Below, in pieces: positions 44,555 through 57,023 of a stretch of DNA of 64,000 bases. The notes beneath the pieces are model-generated. The model was not told the DNA's origin. It ran no database searches and was given only the letters and a program-made list of their open reading frames with translations. How positions within the stretch are numbered: the first letter of the stretch is position 1; every line of letters starts with the position of its first letter. The position numbers and the translations under genes are program-made. Source of the stretch: Bufo bufo (Eukaryota > Chordata > Amphibia > Anura > Bufonidae); assembly GCF_905171765.1 (NCBI RefSeq), contig NC_053391.1, positions 189,730,559-189,794,558 on the forward strand. Direction: 5' to 3'.

Positions 44555-47500
44555 ATGACAGCGGTATTTGTGGCCTAAATGTGACACTCACTTATGCATG
44601 TCTTATCCCAGATGTGCAATATATTAGAGGGTTTTTTCACCCCAGTAACCAAAAAGCCGTATTTCTGGCCTAAATGTGACAGTCACTGATGCTTGTCTAA
44701 TCCCAGATGTGCAGTATATTAGAGGCTTTTTTCACCCCAGTATGCCAAAGCCGTATTTCTGTCCTAAATGTGACAGTGACTTATGCACATGTAATCCCAA
44801 ATGTGCAGTATATTAGAGGGTATATTCACCCTAACCAAAAAGCTGTATTTCTGTCCTAAATGTGACAGTGACTTATGCACGTGTAATCACAGATGTGCAG
44901 TATATTAGAGGGTTTTTTCACCCTAACCAAAAAGCTGTATTTTTGTCCTAAATGTGACAGTGACTTATGCACGTGTAATCCCAGATGTGCAGTATATTAA
45001 ATGTTTTTTTCACCCTAACCAAAAAGATGTATTTCTGTCCTAAATGTGACAGTGACTTATGCACGTGTAATCCCAGATGTGCAGTATATTAGAGGGTTTT
45101 TTCACCCTAACCAAAAAGCTGTATTTCTGTCCTAAATGTGACAGTGACTTATGCACGTGTAATCCCAGATGTGCAGTATATTAGAGGGGTTTTTCACCCT
45201 AACCAAAAAGCTGTATTTCTGTGCTAAATGTGACAGTGACTTATGCACGTGTAATTACAGATGTGCAGTATATTAGAGGCTTTTTTCACCCTAGTATGCC
45301 AAAGCCGTATTTCTGTCCTAAATGTGACAGTGACTTATGCACGTGTAATCCCAGATGTGCAGTATATGAGGGGCTTTTTTCACCCCAGTATGCCAAAGCC
45401 GTATTTATGGCCTAAATGTGACAGTCACTTATGCACGTTTAATCCCAGATGTGCAGTATATTAGAGAGTTTTTTCACCCGAACCAAAAAGCTGTATTTCT
45501 GTCCTAAATGTGACAGTGACTTATGCACTTGTAATCCCAGATGTGCAGTATATTAGAGGGTTTTTTCACCCTAACCAAAAAGCTGTATTTCTGTCCTAAA
45601 TGTGACAGTGACTTATGCACGTGTAATCACAGATGTGCAGTATATGAGAGGCTTTTTTCACCCCAGTATGCCAAAGCCGGAATTTATGGCCTGAACGTGA
45701 CAGTGACTTATGCACGTGTAATCCCAGATGTGCAGTATATTAGAGGGTTTTTTCACCCTAACCAAAAAGCTGTATTTCTGTCCTAAATGTGACAGTGACT
45801 TATGCACGTGTAATCCCAGATGAGCAGTATATTAGAGGGTTTTTCACCCTAACCAAAAAGCTGTATTTCTGTCCTAAATGTGACAGTCACTTATGCACGT
45901 GTAATCACAGATGTGCCGTATATTAGAGGCTTTTTTCACCCCAGTATGCCAAAGCCGTATTTATGGCCTAAATGTGACAGTGACTTATACACGTGTAATC
46001 CCAGATGTGCAGTATATTAGAGGTTTTTTTCAACCCAGTATTCCAAAGCTGTATTTATGGCCTAAATGTGACAGTCACTTATCCACGTCTAAAACCAGAT
46101 GTGCAGTATATTAGAGGGTTTTTTCACCCTAACCAAAAAGCTGTATTTCTGTCCTAAATGTGACAGTTACTTATGCACGTGTAATCCCAGATGTGCAGTA
46201 TATTAAAGGTTTTTTTCACCCTAACCAAAAAGATGTATTTCTGTCCTAAATGTGACAGTCACTTATGCACGTGTAATCACAGATGTGCAGTATATTAGAG
46301 GCTTTTTTCACCCCAGTATGCCAAAGCCGTATTTATGGCCTAAATGTGACAGTGACTTATGCACGTGTAATCCCAGATGTGCAGTATATTAGAGGGTTTT
46401 TTCACCCCAGTATTCCAAAGCCCTATTTATGGCCTAAATGTGACAGTCACTTATCCACGTCTAATCCCAGATGTGCAGTATATTAGAGGGTTTTTTCACC
46501 CTAACCAAAAAGCTGTATTTCTGTCCTAAATGTGACAGTTACTTATGCACGTGTAATCCCAGATGTGCAGTATATTAAAGGTTTTTTCACCCTAACCAAA
46601 AAGATGTATTTCTGTCCTAAATGTGACAGTGACTTATGCACGTGTAATCCCAGATGTGCAGTATATTAGAGGGTTTTTTCACCCTAACCAAAAAGCTGTA
46701 TTTCTGTCCTAAATGTGACAGTGATTTATGCACGTGTAATCCCAGATGTGCAGTATATTAGAGGGGTTTTTCACCTTAACCAAAAAGCTGTATTTCTGTG
46801 CTAAATGTGACAGTGACTTATGCACGTGTAATCCCAGATGTGCAGTATATGAGAGGCTTTTTTCACCCCAGTATGCCAAAGCCGTATTTATGGCCTAAAT
46901 GTGACAGTCACTTTTGCACGTCTAATCCCAGATGTGCTGTATATTTGAGGGTTTTTTCACCCTAACCAAAAAGCTATATTTCTGTCCTAAATGTGACAAT
47001 AATTTATGCACGTGTAATCCCAGATGTGCAGTATATGAGAGGCTTTTTTCACCCCAGCATGCCAAAGCTGTATTTCTGGCCTAAATGTGACAGTCACTGA
47101 TGCTTGTCTAATCCCAGATGTGCAGTATATTAGAGGCTTTTTTCACCCCAGTATGCCAAAGCCGTATTTCTGTCCTAAATGTGACAGTGACTTATGCACA
47201 TGTAATCCCAAATGTGCAATATATTAGAGGGTATATTCACCCTAACCAAAAAGCTGTATTTCTGTCCTAAATGTGACAGTGACTTATGCACGTGTAATCA
47301 CAGATGTGCAGTATATTAGAGGGTTTTTTCACCCTAACCAAAAAGCTGTATTTTTGTCCTAAATGTGACAGTGACTTATGCACGTGTAATCCCAGATGTG
47401 CAGTATATTAAATGTTTTTTTCACCCTAACCAAAAAGATGTATTTCTGTCCTAAATGTGACAGTGACTTATGCACGTGTAATCCCAGATGTGCAGTATAT

Positions 47501-50500
47501 TAGAGGGTTTTTTCACCCTAACCAAAAAGCTGTATTTCTGTCCTAAATGTGACAGTGACTTATGCACGTGTAATCCCAGATGTGCAGTATATTAGAGGGG
47601 TTTTTCACCCTAACCAAAAAGCTGTATTTCTGTGCTAAATGTGACAGTGACTTATGCACGTGTAATTACAGATGTGCAGTATATTAGAGGCTTTTTTCAC
47701 CCTAGTATGCCAAAGCCGTATTTCTGTCCTAAATGTGACAGTGACTTATGCACGTGTAATCCCAGATGTGCAGTATATGAGGGGCTTTTTTCACCCCAGT
47801 ATGCCAAAGCCGTATTTATGGCCTAAATGTGACAGTCACTTATGCACGTTTAATCCCAGATGTGCAGTATATTAGAGAGTTTTTTCACCCGAACCAAAAA
47901 GCTGTATTTCTGTCCTAAATGTGACAGTGACTTATGCACTTGTAATCCCAGATGTGCAGTATATTAGAGGGTTTTTTCACCCTAACCAAAAAGCTGTATT
48001 TCTGTCCTAAATGTGACAGTGACTTATGCACGTGTAATCACAGATGTGCAGTATATGAGAGGCTTTTTTCACCCCAGTATGCCAAAGCCGGAATTTATGG
48101 CCTAAACGTGACAGTGACTTATGCACGTGTAATCCCAGATGTGCAGTATATTAGAGGGTTTTTTCACCCTAACCAAAAAGCTGTATTTCTGTCCTAAATG
48201 TGACAGTGACTTATGCACGTGTAATCCCAGATGAGCAGTATATTAGAGGGTTTTTCACCCTAACCAAAAAGCTGTATTTCTGTCCTAAATGTGACAGTCA
48301 CTTATGCACGTGTAATCACAGATGTGCAGTATATTAGAGGCTTTTTTCACCCCAGTATGCCAAAGCCGTATTTATGGCCTAAATGTGACAGTGACTTATG
48401 CACGTGTAATCCCAGATGTGCAGTATATTAGAGGTTTTTTTCAACCCAGTATTCCAAAGCTGTATTTATGGCCTAAATGTGACAGTCACTTATCCACGTC
48501 TAATCCCAGATGTGCAGTATATTAGAGGGTTTTTTCACCCTAACCAAAAAGCTGTATTTCTGTCCTAAATGTGACAGTTACTTATGCACGTGTAATCCCA
48601 GATGTGCAGTATATAAAAGGTTTTTTTCACCCTAACCAAAAAGATGTATTTCTGTCCTAAATGTGACAGTCACTTATGCACGTGTAATCACAGATGTGCA
48701 GTATATTAGAGGCTTTTTTCACCCCAGTATGCCAAAGCCGTATTTATGGCCTAAATGTGACAGTGACTTATGCACGTGTAATCCCAGATGTGCAGTATAT
48801 TAGAGGGTTTTTTCACCCCAGTATTCCAAATCCCTATTTATGGCCTAAATGTGACAGTCACTTATCCACGTCTAATCCCAGATGTGCAGTATATTAGAGG
48901 GTTTTTTCACCCTAACCAAAAAGCTGTATTTCTGTCCTAAATGTGACAGTTACTTATGCACGTGTAATCCCAGATGTGCAGTATATTAAAGGTTTTTTCA
49001 CCCTAACCAAAAAGATGTATTTCTGTCCTAAATGTGACAGTGACTTATGCACGTGTAATCCCAGATGTGCAGTATATTAGAGGGTTTTTTCACCCTAACC
49101 AAAAAGCTGTATTTCTGTCCTAAATGTGACAGTGATTTATGCACGTGTAATCCCAGATGTGCAGTATATTAGAGGGGTTTTTCACCTTAACCAAAAAGCT
49201 GTATTTCTGTGCTAAATGTGACAGTGACTTATGCACGTGTAATCCCAGATGTGCAGTATATGAGAGGCTTTTTTCACCCCAGTATGCCAAAGCCGTATTT
49301 ATGGCCTAAATGTGACAGTCACTTTTGCACGTCTAATCCCAGATGTGCTGTATATTTGAGGGTTTTTTCACCCTAACCAAAAAGCTATATTTCTGTCCTA
49401 AATGTGACAATGATTTATGCACGTGTAATCCCAGATGTGCAGTATATGAGAGGCTTTTTTCACCCCAGCATGCCAAAGCTGTATTTATGGCCTAAATGTG
49501 ACAGTCACTTATGCACGTCTAATCCCAGATGTGCAGTATATTAGAGAGTTTTTTCACCCGAACCAAAAAGCTGTATTTCTGTCCTAAATGTGACAGTGAC
49601 TTATGCACATGTAATCACAGATGTGCAGTATATTAGAGGGTTTTTTCACCCTAACCAAAAAGCTGTATTTCTGTCCTAAATGTGACAGTGACTTATGCAC
49701 GTGTAATCACAGATGTGCAGTATATTAGAGGGTTTTTTCACCCTAACCAAAAAGCTGTATTTCTGTCCTAAATGTGACAGTGACTTATGGACGTGTAATC
49801 ACAGATGTGCAGTATATTAGAGGCTTTTTTCACCCCAGTATGCCAAAGCCGTATTTATGGCCTAAATGTGACAGTGACTTATGCACGTGTAATCCCAGAT
49901 GTGCAGTATATTAGAGGTTTTTTTCACCCCAGTATTCCAAAGCCGTATTTATGGCCTAAATGTGACAGTCACTTATCCACGTCTAATCCCAGATGTGCAG
50001 TATATTAGAGGGGTTTTTCACCCTAACCAAAAAGCTGTATTTCTGTCCTAAATGTGACAGTTACTTATGCACGTGTAATCCCAGATGTGCAGTATATTAA
50101 AGGTTTTTTTCACCCTAACCAAAAAGATGTATTTCTATCCTAAATGTGACAGTCACTTATGCACGTGTAATCACAGATGTGCAGTATATTAGAGGCTTTT
50201 TTCACCCCAGTATGCCAAAGCCGTATTTATAGCCTAAATGTGCCATGACTTATGCACGTGTAATCCCAGATGTGCAGTATATTAGAGGGTTTTTTCACCC
50301 CAGTATTCCAAAGCCGTATTTATGGCCTAAATGTGACAGTCACTTATCCACGTCTAATCCCAGATGTGCAGTATATTAGAGGGGTTTTTCACCCTAACCA
50401 AAAAGCGGTATTTCTGTCCTAAATGTGACAGTTACTTATGCACGTGTAATCCCAGATGTGCAGTATATTAAAGGTTTTTTTCACCCTAACCAAAAAGATG

Positions 50501-51715
50501 TATTTCTGTCCTAAATGTGACAGTGACTTATGCACGTGTAATCCCAGATGTGCAGTATATTAGAGGGTTTTTTCACCCTAACCAGAAAGCTGTATTTCTG
50601 TCCTAAATGTGACAGTGACTTATGCACGTGTAATCCCAGATGTGCAGTATATTAGAGGGGTTTTTCACCTTAACCAAAAAGCTGTATTTCTGTGCTAAAT
50701 GTGACAGTGACTTATGCACGTGTAATCCCAGATGTGCAGTATATGAGAGGCTTTTTTCACCCCAGTATGCCAAAGCCGTATTTATGGCCTAAATGTGACA
50801 GTCACTTATGCACGTCTAATCCCAGATGTGCAATATATTTGAGGGTTTTTTCACCCTAACCAAAAAGCTGTATTTCTGTCCTAAATGTGACAATGACTTA
50901 TGCACGTGTAATCCCAGATGTGCAGTATATGAGAGGTTTTTTTTCACCCCAGTATGCCAAAGCTGTATTTATGGCCTAAATGTGACAGTCACTTATGCAC
51001 GTCTAATCCCAGATGTGCAGTATATTAGAGTTTTTTCACCTGAACCAAAAAGCTGTATTTCTGCCCTAAATGTGACAGTGACTTATGCACATGTAATCAC
51101 AGATGTGCAGTATATTAGAGGGTTTTTTCACCCTAACCAAAAAGCTGTATTTCTGTCCTAAATGTGACAGTGACTTATGCACGTGTAATCACAGATGTGC
51201 AGTATATTAGAGGGTTTTTTTCACCCCAGTATGCCAAAGCTGTATTTATGGCCTAAATTTGACAGTCACTTATGCACGTCTAATCCCAGATGTGCAGTAT
51301 ATTAGAGTTTTTTCACCCTAACCAAAAAGCTGTATTTCTGTCCTAAATGTGACAGTGACTTATGCATGTGTAATCCCAGATGTGCAGTATATTTGAGTGT
51401 TTTTTCACCCTAACCAAAAAGCTGTATTTCTGTCCTAAATGTGACAGTGACTTATGCACGTGTAATTCCAGATGTGCAGTATATTAGAGGCTATTTTCAC
51501 CCTAACCAAAAAGCTGTATTTCTGTCCTAATTGTGACAGTGACGTATGCACGTGTAATCCCAGATGTGCAGTATATTAGAGGGTTTTTTCACCCTAACCA
51601 AAAAGCTGTATTTCTGTCCTAAATGTGACAGTCACTTATGCTTGTCTAATCCCAGATGTGCAGTATATTAGAGGGTTTTTTCACCCCAGTATGCCAAAGC
51701 TGTATTTCTGGACTT
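44555..51715 (+). repeat. 92-94-bp satellite array, ~77 copies, with 2,411-bp higher-order duplication
   Basis: The basic unit runs 'tattagagggttttttcacc' to 'cccagatgtgcagta' and is 92 bp. A variant with 'ccccagtatgccaaagccg' is 94 bp. About 77 units cover 7.15 kb. Segment 44660-47070 is repeated almost exactly at 47071-49482 (offset 2,411 bp, about 26 units). A 12-unit offset of 1,111 bp links 48694 to 49805. Short open frames (64-111 codons) repeat with the same offsets and are not genes. The array lies between the transposase 5' end and the right end of the hAT block, in the transposase's upstream region. Confidence 0.96.
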
Positions 51716-52254
51716 GCAGATAGCCTATGCTGGTGCACTATCGTTGCATAAAATGGCTGCCGATCATGTATTGATATTGACTAACTGTATAAAAAAAATT
51801 CGTTTTCAGTAGTAGTTGACTCAGGTCAGGCTTAAAAAAATTGTGCACTGCACCCACAAAACACTTTTTCTGTAGATCGCTGAGTACATAAACCAGTTCT
51901 TGATAAGATTTCTCCCTGATCTCTCCCTCACAGCAGCTGCAGCCTCTCCCTACACTAATCCGAGCAGAGTGACGGGCGGCGCTACGTGACTCCAGCGTAA
52001 ATAGAGGCTGGGTCACATGCTGCAGTTGGCCAATCACAGCCATGCCAATAGTAGGCATGGCTGTGATGGCCTTTTGGGGCAATTAGTATGACGATTGTTG
52101 ATTGCCTGCTTTGCAGCCTTTCAAAAAGCGCCATAAAAATCGCCGAACACCGAACCCGAACCCAAACTTTTACGTAAATGTTCGGGTTCGGGTGCCGAAA
52201 ACCCTAAAGTTCGGTACGAACCCGATTTTTACAGTTCGGGTTCGCTCAACTCTA
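51716..52254 (-). other. hAT block right-terminal region (transposase 5' side)
   Basis: This is non-coding. It contains a hairpin at about 52030-52071 (GGCCAATCACAGCCATGCC / GGCATGGCTGTGATGGCC) and ends with subterminal CCGAACCCGAACCC / TTCGGGTTCGGGT repeats before the terminal TCAACTCTA. It should hold the promoter and transposase-binding region of the autonomous ancestor. Confidence 0.7.
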
Positions 52255-52262
52255 GTCAACAC

Positions 52263-52801
52263 ATGAAGCACGAAAACATGGGAGGACCTGCCGGTCTAAT
52301 CTTCTAATGTGCTTCTTTCCCCCCTAAAGGGATGCTAGAGGTGCTTTAGTTCTTACCTTACCTTTCGTTTTGTTTTTTTCTTTTGTTCCAAGTTCCAGTT
52401 TGGAGAAGAAGGGTCACTGTTGTTGCCGGAAGTACTGAACTCTGGAAGGGACTCAATATCCTGTTGAAATGGTACCTACTAAAGTTTTGATGCAGGAGTG
52501 TTAGTAGCATGTGGGACCTTACTAAGAGACTCTAGTCCATGCAATATTAAGCACAGGGCAAGGCTATGCTGCAGAGGATGTCGGGTAACGGAGAGGTTTT
52601 TAGCCCTGGCTGGGTAGACTATAAGGTTTATTATAGGGTATACTGTTTACAATTTCCTTTTTTGGTTGTTGGGTTGGTGTGGGGGGGGGGGGGGGGGTTT
52701 GGTACACTCCAGCATTGGGGGGCTATGACAGGTTGATCAGAGACCTACTGATAGTGGGTTTGTAGAACTTATGGGACTAAACTACTGTACCCTATTTAAT
52801 A
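52263..52801 (+). other. L1 inter-ORF region
   Basis: Between the ORF1 end and the ORF2 start of the interrupted L1. A run of about 18-20 G lies at 52680-52697. No gene is seen. Confidence 0.7.
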
Positions 52802-55800
52802 ATGACTCACACAACTAAGATAATAAGCTGGAATGTGAGGGGGATGGCCGATGCAGCGCAGCGCCAAGGTATATTTACATACCTGACGAGATTTCATTCT
52901 GCTATCCATTGTTTACAGGAAACTCATCTGACTAAACAGACATTACATATGGTGCAAAAATCATGGGTGAGTCATTCGGCGCATTCGGTGTTCTCCTCTC
53001 ATTCCAGAGAGGTAAGTGTTTTGGTCCATAGAGACGTCGATTATGAATGTATTAGAGAACATATTGACCCTGAAGGGAGATTTATCTGTCTGTTTTGTAT
53101 GCTAGATGGGGTACGTATGATTTTGGTGGTCTTATATATTCCCCCGCCCTTTTCGGTGGTGCCTCTCAGACCAATACTAGACTTCCTGGCCATGTATGCA
53201 GGGATCCCCTGGATTTTGGTAGGGGACTTTAACAAAGTTCCTGACGAGCAATTAGATAGGTGTAGGATAACTGGCTCTGGAAGTCGCGCAGGCTCATCAT
53301 CTCTAACTAACTTAATGTCAAAAATGGGGCTGCTGGATGTTTGGAGATTACAACACCAGGCAGAACGTAAATACTCATGTAGCATGTAGTTCTTCCACTT
53401 ACTCCTCACTGTTGATTTGGCCTTAGTTAATAACATTATGTATCCATTGATACAGTCGACGGATTACTTGCCCAGATCTCTGTCAGATCATTCTCTTTTG
53501 AAGGTTGAATTTTCCTTATCTATAGGTAAAAAGCCAGGACCTATGAGATGGAGATGCAATGCTTTCTGGTTGCAGGTTCTGTGGGACATGAAGGATGTTG
53601 AGGCAGCACTGCGAGAGTATTTCCTTTTTAATGCAGGGACGGCTTCAGTGTACATAACATGGGATGCTATGAAAAGTTTTTTAAGAGGGATTTTGATTAA
53701 ATGTATCAGTAGGCATAAATCCAAATCGAAGGAGGAGGATACACGTATGCATGAGATGGTTAAGAAACCAGAGGCAAAATATGTGCTTACTCCCTCGGTA
53801 TTGGCAGGTACACAATTAAAAGCTGCCCAAGAAAATCTGAGATGTCACCTGCTTCAAGTGGCGAACAGAAAAATAAAAAATTTTAAGCAACGTCTTTTTA
53901 TAGAAGGAGAAGGGGTGGGGCATCTGTTGTCAGTCATCTCCAGGGCGCAGCAGGGGTCAACTTGCATTGCGGAGCTGGTAGTTTCCCAAGGGAATAGGAG
54001 AACAAGCACTAGGGAAATTTTGGATACATTGGAGGAATTTTATGCTTCTTTATATACCTCTAAGACCTTATGCTCGGAGATAAAGATGTGTAATTTTTTT
54101 GAAGGGGATTAGCTTGCCCAAGTTGACACCGGAGGCACAGGCTTCACTAGATGCCCCATTGAGATTAGAAGAGCTGGAGGAGGCATTAAAAAACATGGCC
54201 AATGATAAAGCCCCAGGGATGGATGGTGTTCCGGTGGAGATTTATAAAAAATTCCAAGGGGTGTTGTTACCTGAGTTAATTAAAGTTTTCCAATATGCAC
54301 TGGAGATGGGTACTTTGCCGGATTCGATGCAAGAGGCACTTATTGTGGTAATACCAAAACCTGGCATAGACCCCACACTACCAGACTCATATAGGCCTAT
54401 CTCACTGCTCACGGCGTATGTTAAAATACTGGCCAAAGTCCTGGCAATGAGATTATCTAAAGTGATATCCACCATAATACACCCAGACCAGACTGGCTTC
54501 ATGCCCCAAAAATATACTTCCATTAATATACGGAGAGTATTTACCAGTCTGCAGCTTGCACCGGATAATGAAGGGGACAGAGCTGTGTTAGCTCTTGACG
54601 CAGCAAAAGCTTTTGATAGTGTAGAATGGAGGTATCTGTGGTGCACGCTATGAAAAATGGGCTTTGGTCAACATTTTATCAAATGGGTTCAAATATTATA
54701 CTCAGACCCGAGGGTGAGCATAAGAGCTAATGGTGGGGTTTCCTCAACGTTTAGACTTGCCAGGGGGACCCGGCAGGGATGCCCACTGTCCTCTTTGCTA
54801 TTTGCAATAGCGATTAAGCCGCTGGCAGCAGCAGTGCGTTGCTCGACAATAATAAAAGGCTTTCAATATGGCCAGATACACAACAAAGTGGCTATGTATG
54901 TATGCGGATGATACCTTGCTTTTTCGGGGGGATACGTTGGCATCTCTGTCGGAGGCCATGTCTTTGATTGATCGCTTTGGGAAGCTATCTGGTATAAAAA
55001 TAAATTGCCATAAATTAGCATTGATGTTCTTGGATGGACAGAATTCCTCGGAGATTGCTATAGAAAATGATATACCTTGTGTAGACAACATCAAATATTT
55101 GGGGATTAGGATATTACCTCGGCTCTCGGATTTTGTGGAGTTAAATTTAATGCCAATACTCAGTACATTTCGGCAGGAGGTTAATGCGTGGTGTAAGTTG
55201 TTCCTATTTGTAGTTGGGAGAGTTAATCTAATAAAATTAATGATGCCCCAACTTTTATATATATTACATAATGCCCCGGTATGGATATCATTAGATCAGT
55301 TTCGGAAGATAAACACTATTTTTAGGAAACTGGTATGGCGGAAAGGTCATCCTAGAATTAAGCTGGAAATTTTACCATATGCGAAATCGGCGGGGGGTCT
55401 GGCTCTACCTAACCCGTGGATTTACTACCTGGTGGCACAATGCCAGCATTTCAGGGGTTGGATAGACCCGGATATTAGTGATATGACTGGACAGATTCTG
55501 AGACACAAATTAGGAGGGAAAGATCTTATGTGGGTGTTAGAGGGGTCCGGATTGCCGTTGGTGGATGTATGAATCCCGCTCATACGGCTCATGAGGAAGG
55601 TTTGGGAAAAAGCTAAACAATAGAGGGGCGTCACGGGTTTCACTGAATATACTCCCCTATGGAACAATCATATGCTTCCCGAGTTTTTAACCTTGAAGGG
55701 GTTTAAAATTTTCGAAAATAAAGGAGTAAATAGAATAGGTAACCTATTAGATAAAGGGGTGCTTAGACCATTCAATAACATAATGGAAGTGTATAACATA

Positions 55801-55912
55801 CCAAAAGGGAAGTTTTATCAGTACTTGCAAATATGACATGCATACAACTCTATGGCTAAAACTGGAAATACGGGGACCTTAAGAGATGCTGCTTTGCATT
55901 GGTTTCAGCCTT
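52802..55912 (+). pseudogene. L1 ORF2 (endonuclease and reverse transcriptase), inactive
   Basis: ORF2p nicks the target DNA and copies L1 RNA there. The APE-type endonuclease runs from 52802: IISWNVRGM, CLQETHLTK and VGDFNKVPDE carry catalytic residues, and SDHSLLKVEF closes the domain near 53510. Reverse-transcriptase motifs follow: KAPGMDGVPVEIYKKF, SYRPISLLTAYVKILAKVLA, ALDAAKAFDSVEW (motif A), RGTRQGCPLSSLLFAIAI (B) and YADDTLLF (C, at 54898-54920). Damage: an in-frame TAG at 53387, a frameshift near 54100, TGA at 54651, a frameshift near 54890, TGA at 55570, TAG near 55619 and TGA near 55834. The frame stops at TAA 55911-55913. About 1,035 codons is shorter than the 1,200-plus usual for vertebrate L1, so the Cys-rich C-terminus seems missing. 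Confidence 0.93.
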
Positions 55913-56085
55913 AATACTTGTGGGCAGGGCTGAATGCGTCTTGGACGTGGGTAAGGCATGCCAAACCTAAACTATGGCTGAGTTGTGCCGGGAGCCACGG
56001 GCGTGGGTAGGCCTGGAGAGGGCAAAAAAGACAAGTACACTGTGTCGTGCCAACCGATTTATTGTGAGCTACCGCCCCGCATGAC

Positions 56086-56946
56086 CTATAACGCCAACGA
56101 TTGAAAAGCCTGGGATATTTCCCTATGTGGATTCGGGACGTATCTATTGAAACAAGAAGATCTCCAGCGTCCCATGGAACGGATGACATGAGCAGGGACT
56201 TGATGTTTCGAAGCTGACGAAGCCGCTCCGATGCGGAATGAGTGACCCGAGATGACGCCTGGGTCGTACCCAAGGCCTGCCGTTAGCGAACGGATATGGG
56301 ACGTGAATTGATGTGAAGAGAGGGGTTTATCTTTGAAGGGCAGGAGAGGACTGTTGGGAGGAGCAGACTGTAACAGGGATAATAATTTGTTAAGAATCCG
56401 GACCGGGCACCAGTTGTTTTGGGTAGGGAAATATTTAATCTCCGTGGGTGGCCCTGTTTGGCTTGTTTTGGTCAGTGGTAGGCTGAGTACGAAATGGTCA
56501 TTATGCCACGACAGCTGGTCTTTGCGTAGACAGCCGTGCCCCGGGGTGCTGCCGGTGAATTCTCCTGGACGGAGAAAGCCGTAAAAACTTAAAAACATGG
56601 CTGCTTGTAATACCGTGCTGGACAAGGGCCCAAAAGGGGAGCCGTCTAGCGCGGAAGACAGATCCCTGAACAGCTTGGTGGACACCGGTTGTCTGCGGGA
56701 AGGAGTTTGTTTGGCGGTTTTCTGAATTCCCCTAAGGGCTGCCTTGATGGCCTGGTTTGAAAAAATAGAAGAACGATCAGGATTACTAAGCATGAAGTAG
56801 TGTTGGAGGCCTGCTAGATATAATTTGATGGAACTGTGAGAGAGTTTGAGTTGGGATTGACAGAAAGCTATGAACGCCAGCAAGTACGATGTTTCGTCCC
56901 GGCCGTCCTGAGGGTAAAGGAGTCTAAACCTGCTGAATGCTTTCAA
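56086..56946 (-). CDS. Tyrosine recombinase of the Ngaro-like element
   Basis: It integrates the circular DNA copy by site-specific recombination. The open 286-codon frame has an N-terminal core-binding region and a catalytic domain with the full tetrad: Arg in FYGFLRPGEFTG, His-x-x-Arg in ISGHSFRIGAASSA, and the Tyr nucleophile in SSCFNRYVPN. The Met at 56946 is probably internal. The frame stays open upstream with family-like NTARNYRTGLKAF and overlaps the end of the RT frame near 57024, so the two proteins likely overlap or share a transcript without a clean start. No breaks are seen in the catalytic part. Confidence 0.92.
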   Translation of the reverse strand: MKAFSRFRLLYPQDGRDETSYLLAFIAFCQSQLKLSHSSIKLYLAGLQHYFMLSNPDRSSIFSNQAIKAALRGIQKTAKQTPSRRQPVSTKLFRDLSSALDGSPFGPLSSTVLQAAMFLSFYGFLRPGEFTGSTPGHGCLRKDQLSWHNDHFVLSLPLTKTSQTGPPTEIKYFPTQNNWCPVRILNKLLSLLQSAPPNSPLLPFKDKPLSSHQFTSHIRSLTAGLGYDPGVISGHSFRIGAASSASKHQVPAHVIRSMGRWRSSCFNRYVPNPHREISQAFQSLAL

Positions 56947-57023
56947 CCCGGTTCTGTAATTCCTGGCCGTGTTTGGGGCTAAGGATTGACTTATGAAATG
57001 TTTTGCTGTCGAGATGAGAGACT

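Larger units (their letters stand above)
27171..52254 (-). mobile_element. 25-kb hAT-bounded composite block with nested insertions
   Basis: The left end TAGAGTTGA and right end TCAACTCTA are inverted repeats. The flanking 8-bp duplications are GTCAAGAC (27163-27170) and GTCAACAC (52255-52262), 7 of 8 identical. Eight-bp target sites and this terminal style are typical of hAT transposons. Both ends carry subterminal TTCGGGTTCG-type repeats in both orientations, candidate transposase-binding sites. The transposase inside is on the - strand. At 25 kb it is far longer than ordinary hAT elements (2-5 kb), because it contains two satellite-like arrays, an LTR element and three hAT-N copies. It also has two copies of the transposase 3' region (27360-28050 and 40857-41560). 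Confidence 0.85.

Noticed and set aside
45221..51161. Repeated 64-111-codon frames in the satellite array
   Set aside because: They recur with the repeat offset and rotate frame. Pure repeat artefacts.
56333..56584. Plus-strand frame opposite the tyrosine recombinase
   Set aside because: Shadow of the recombinase gene.
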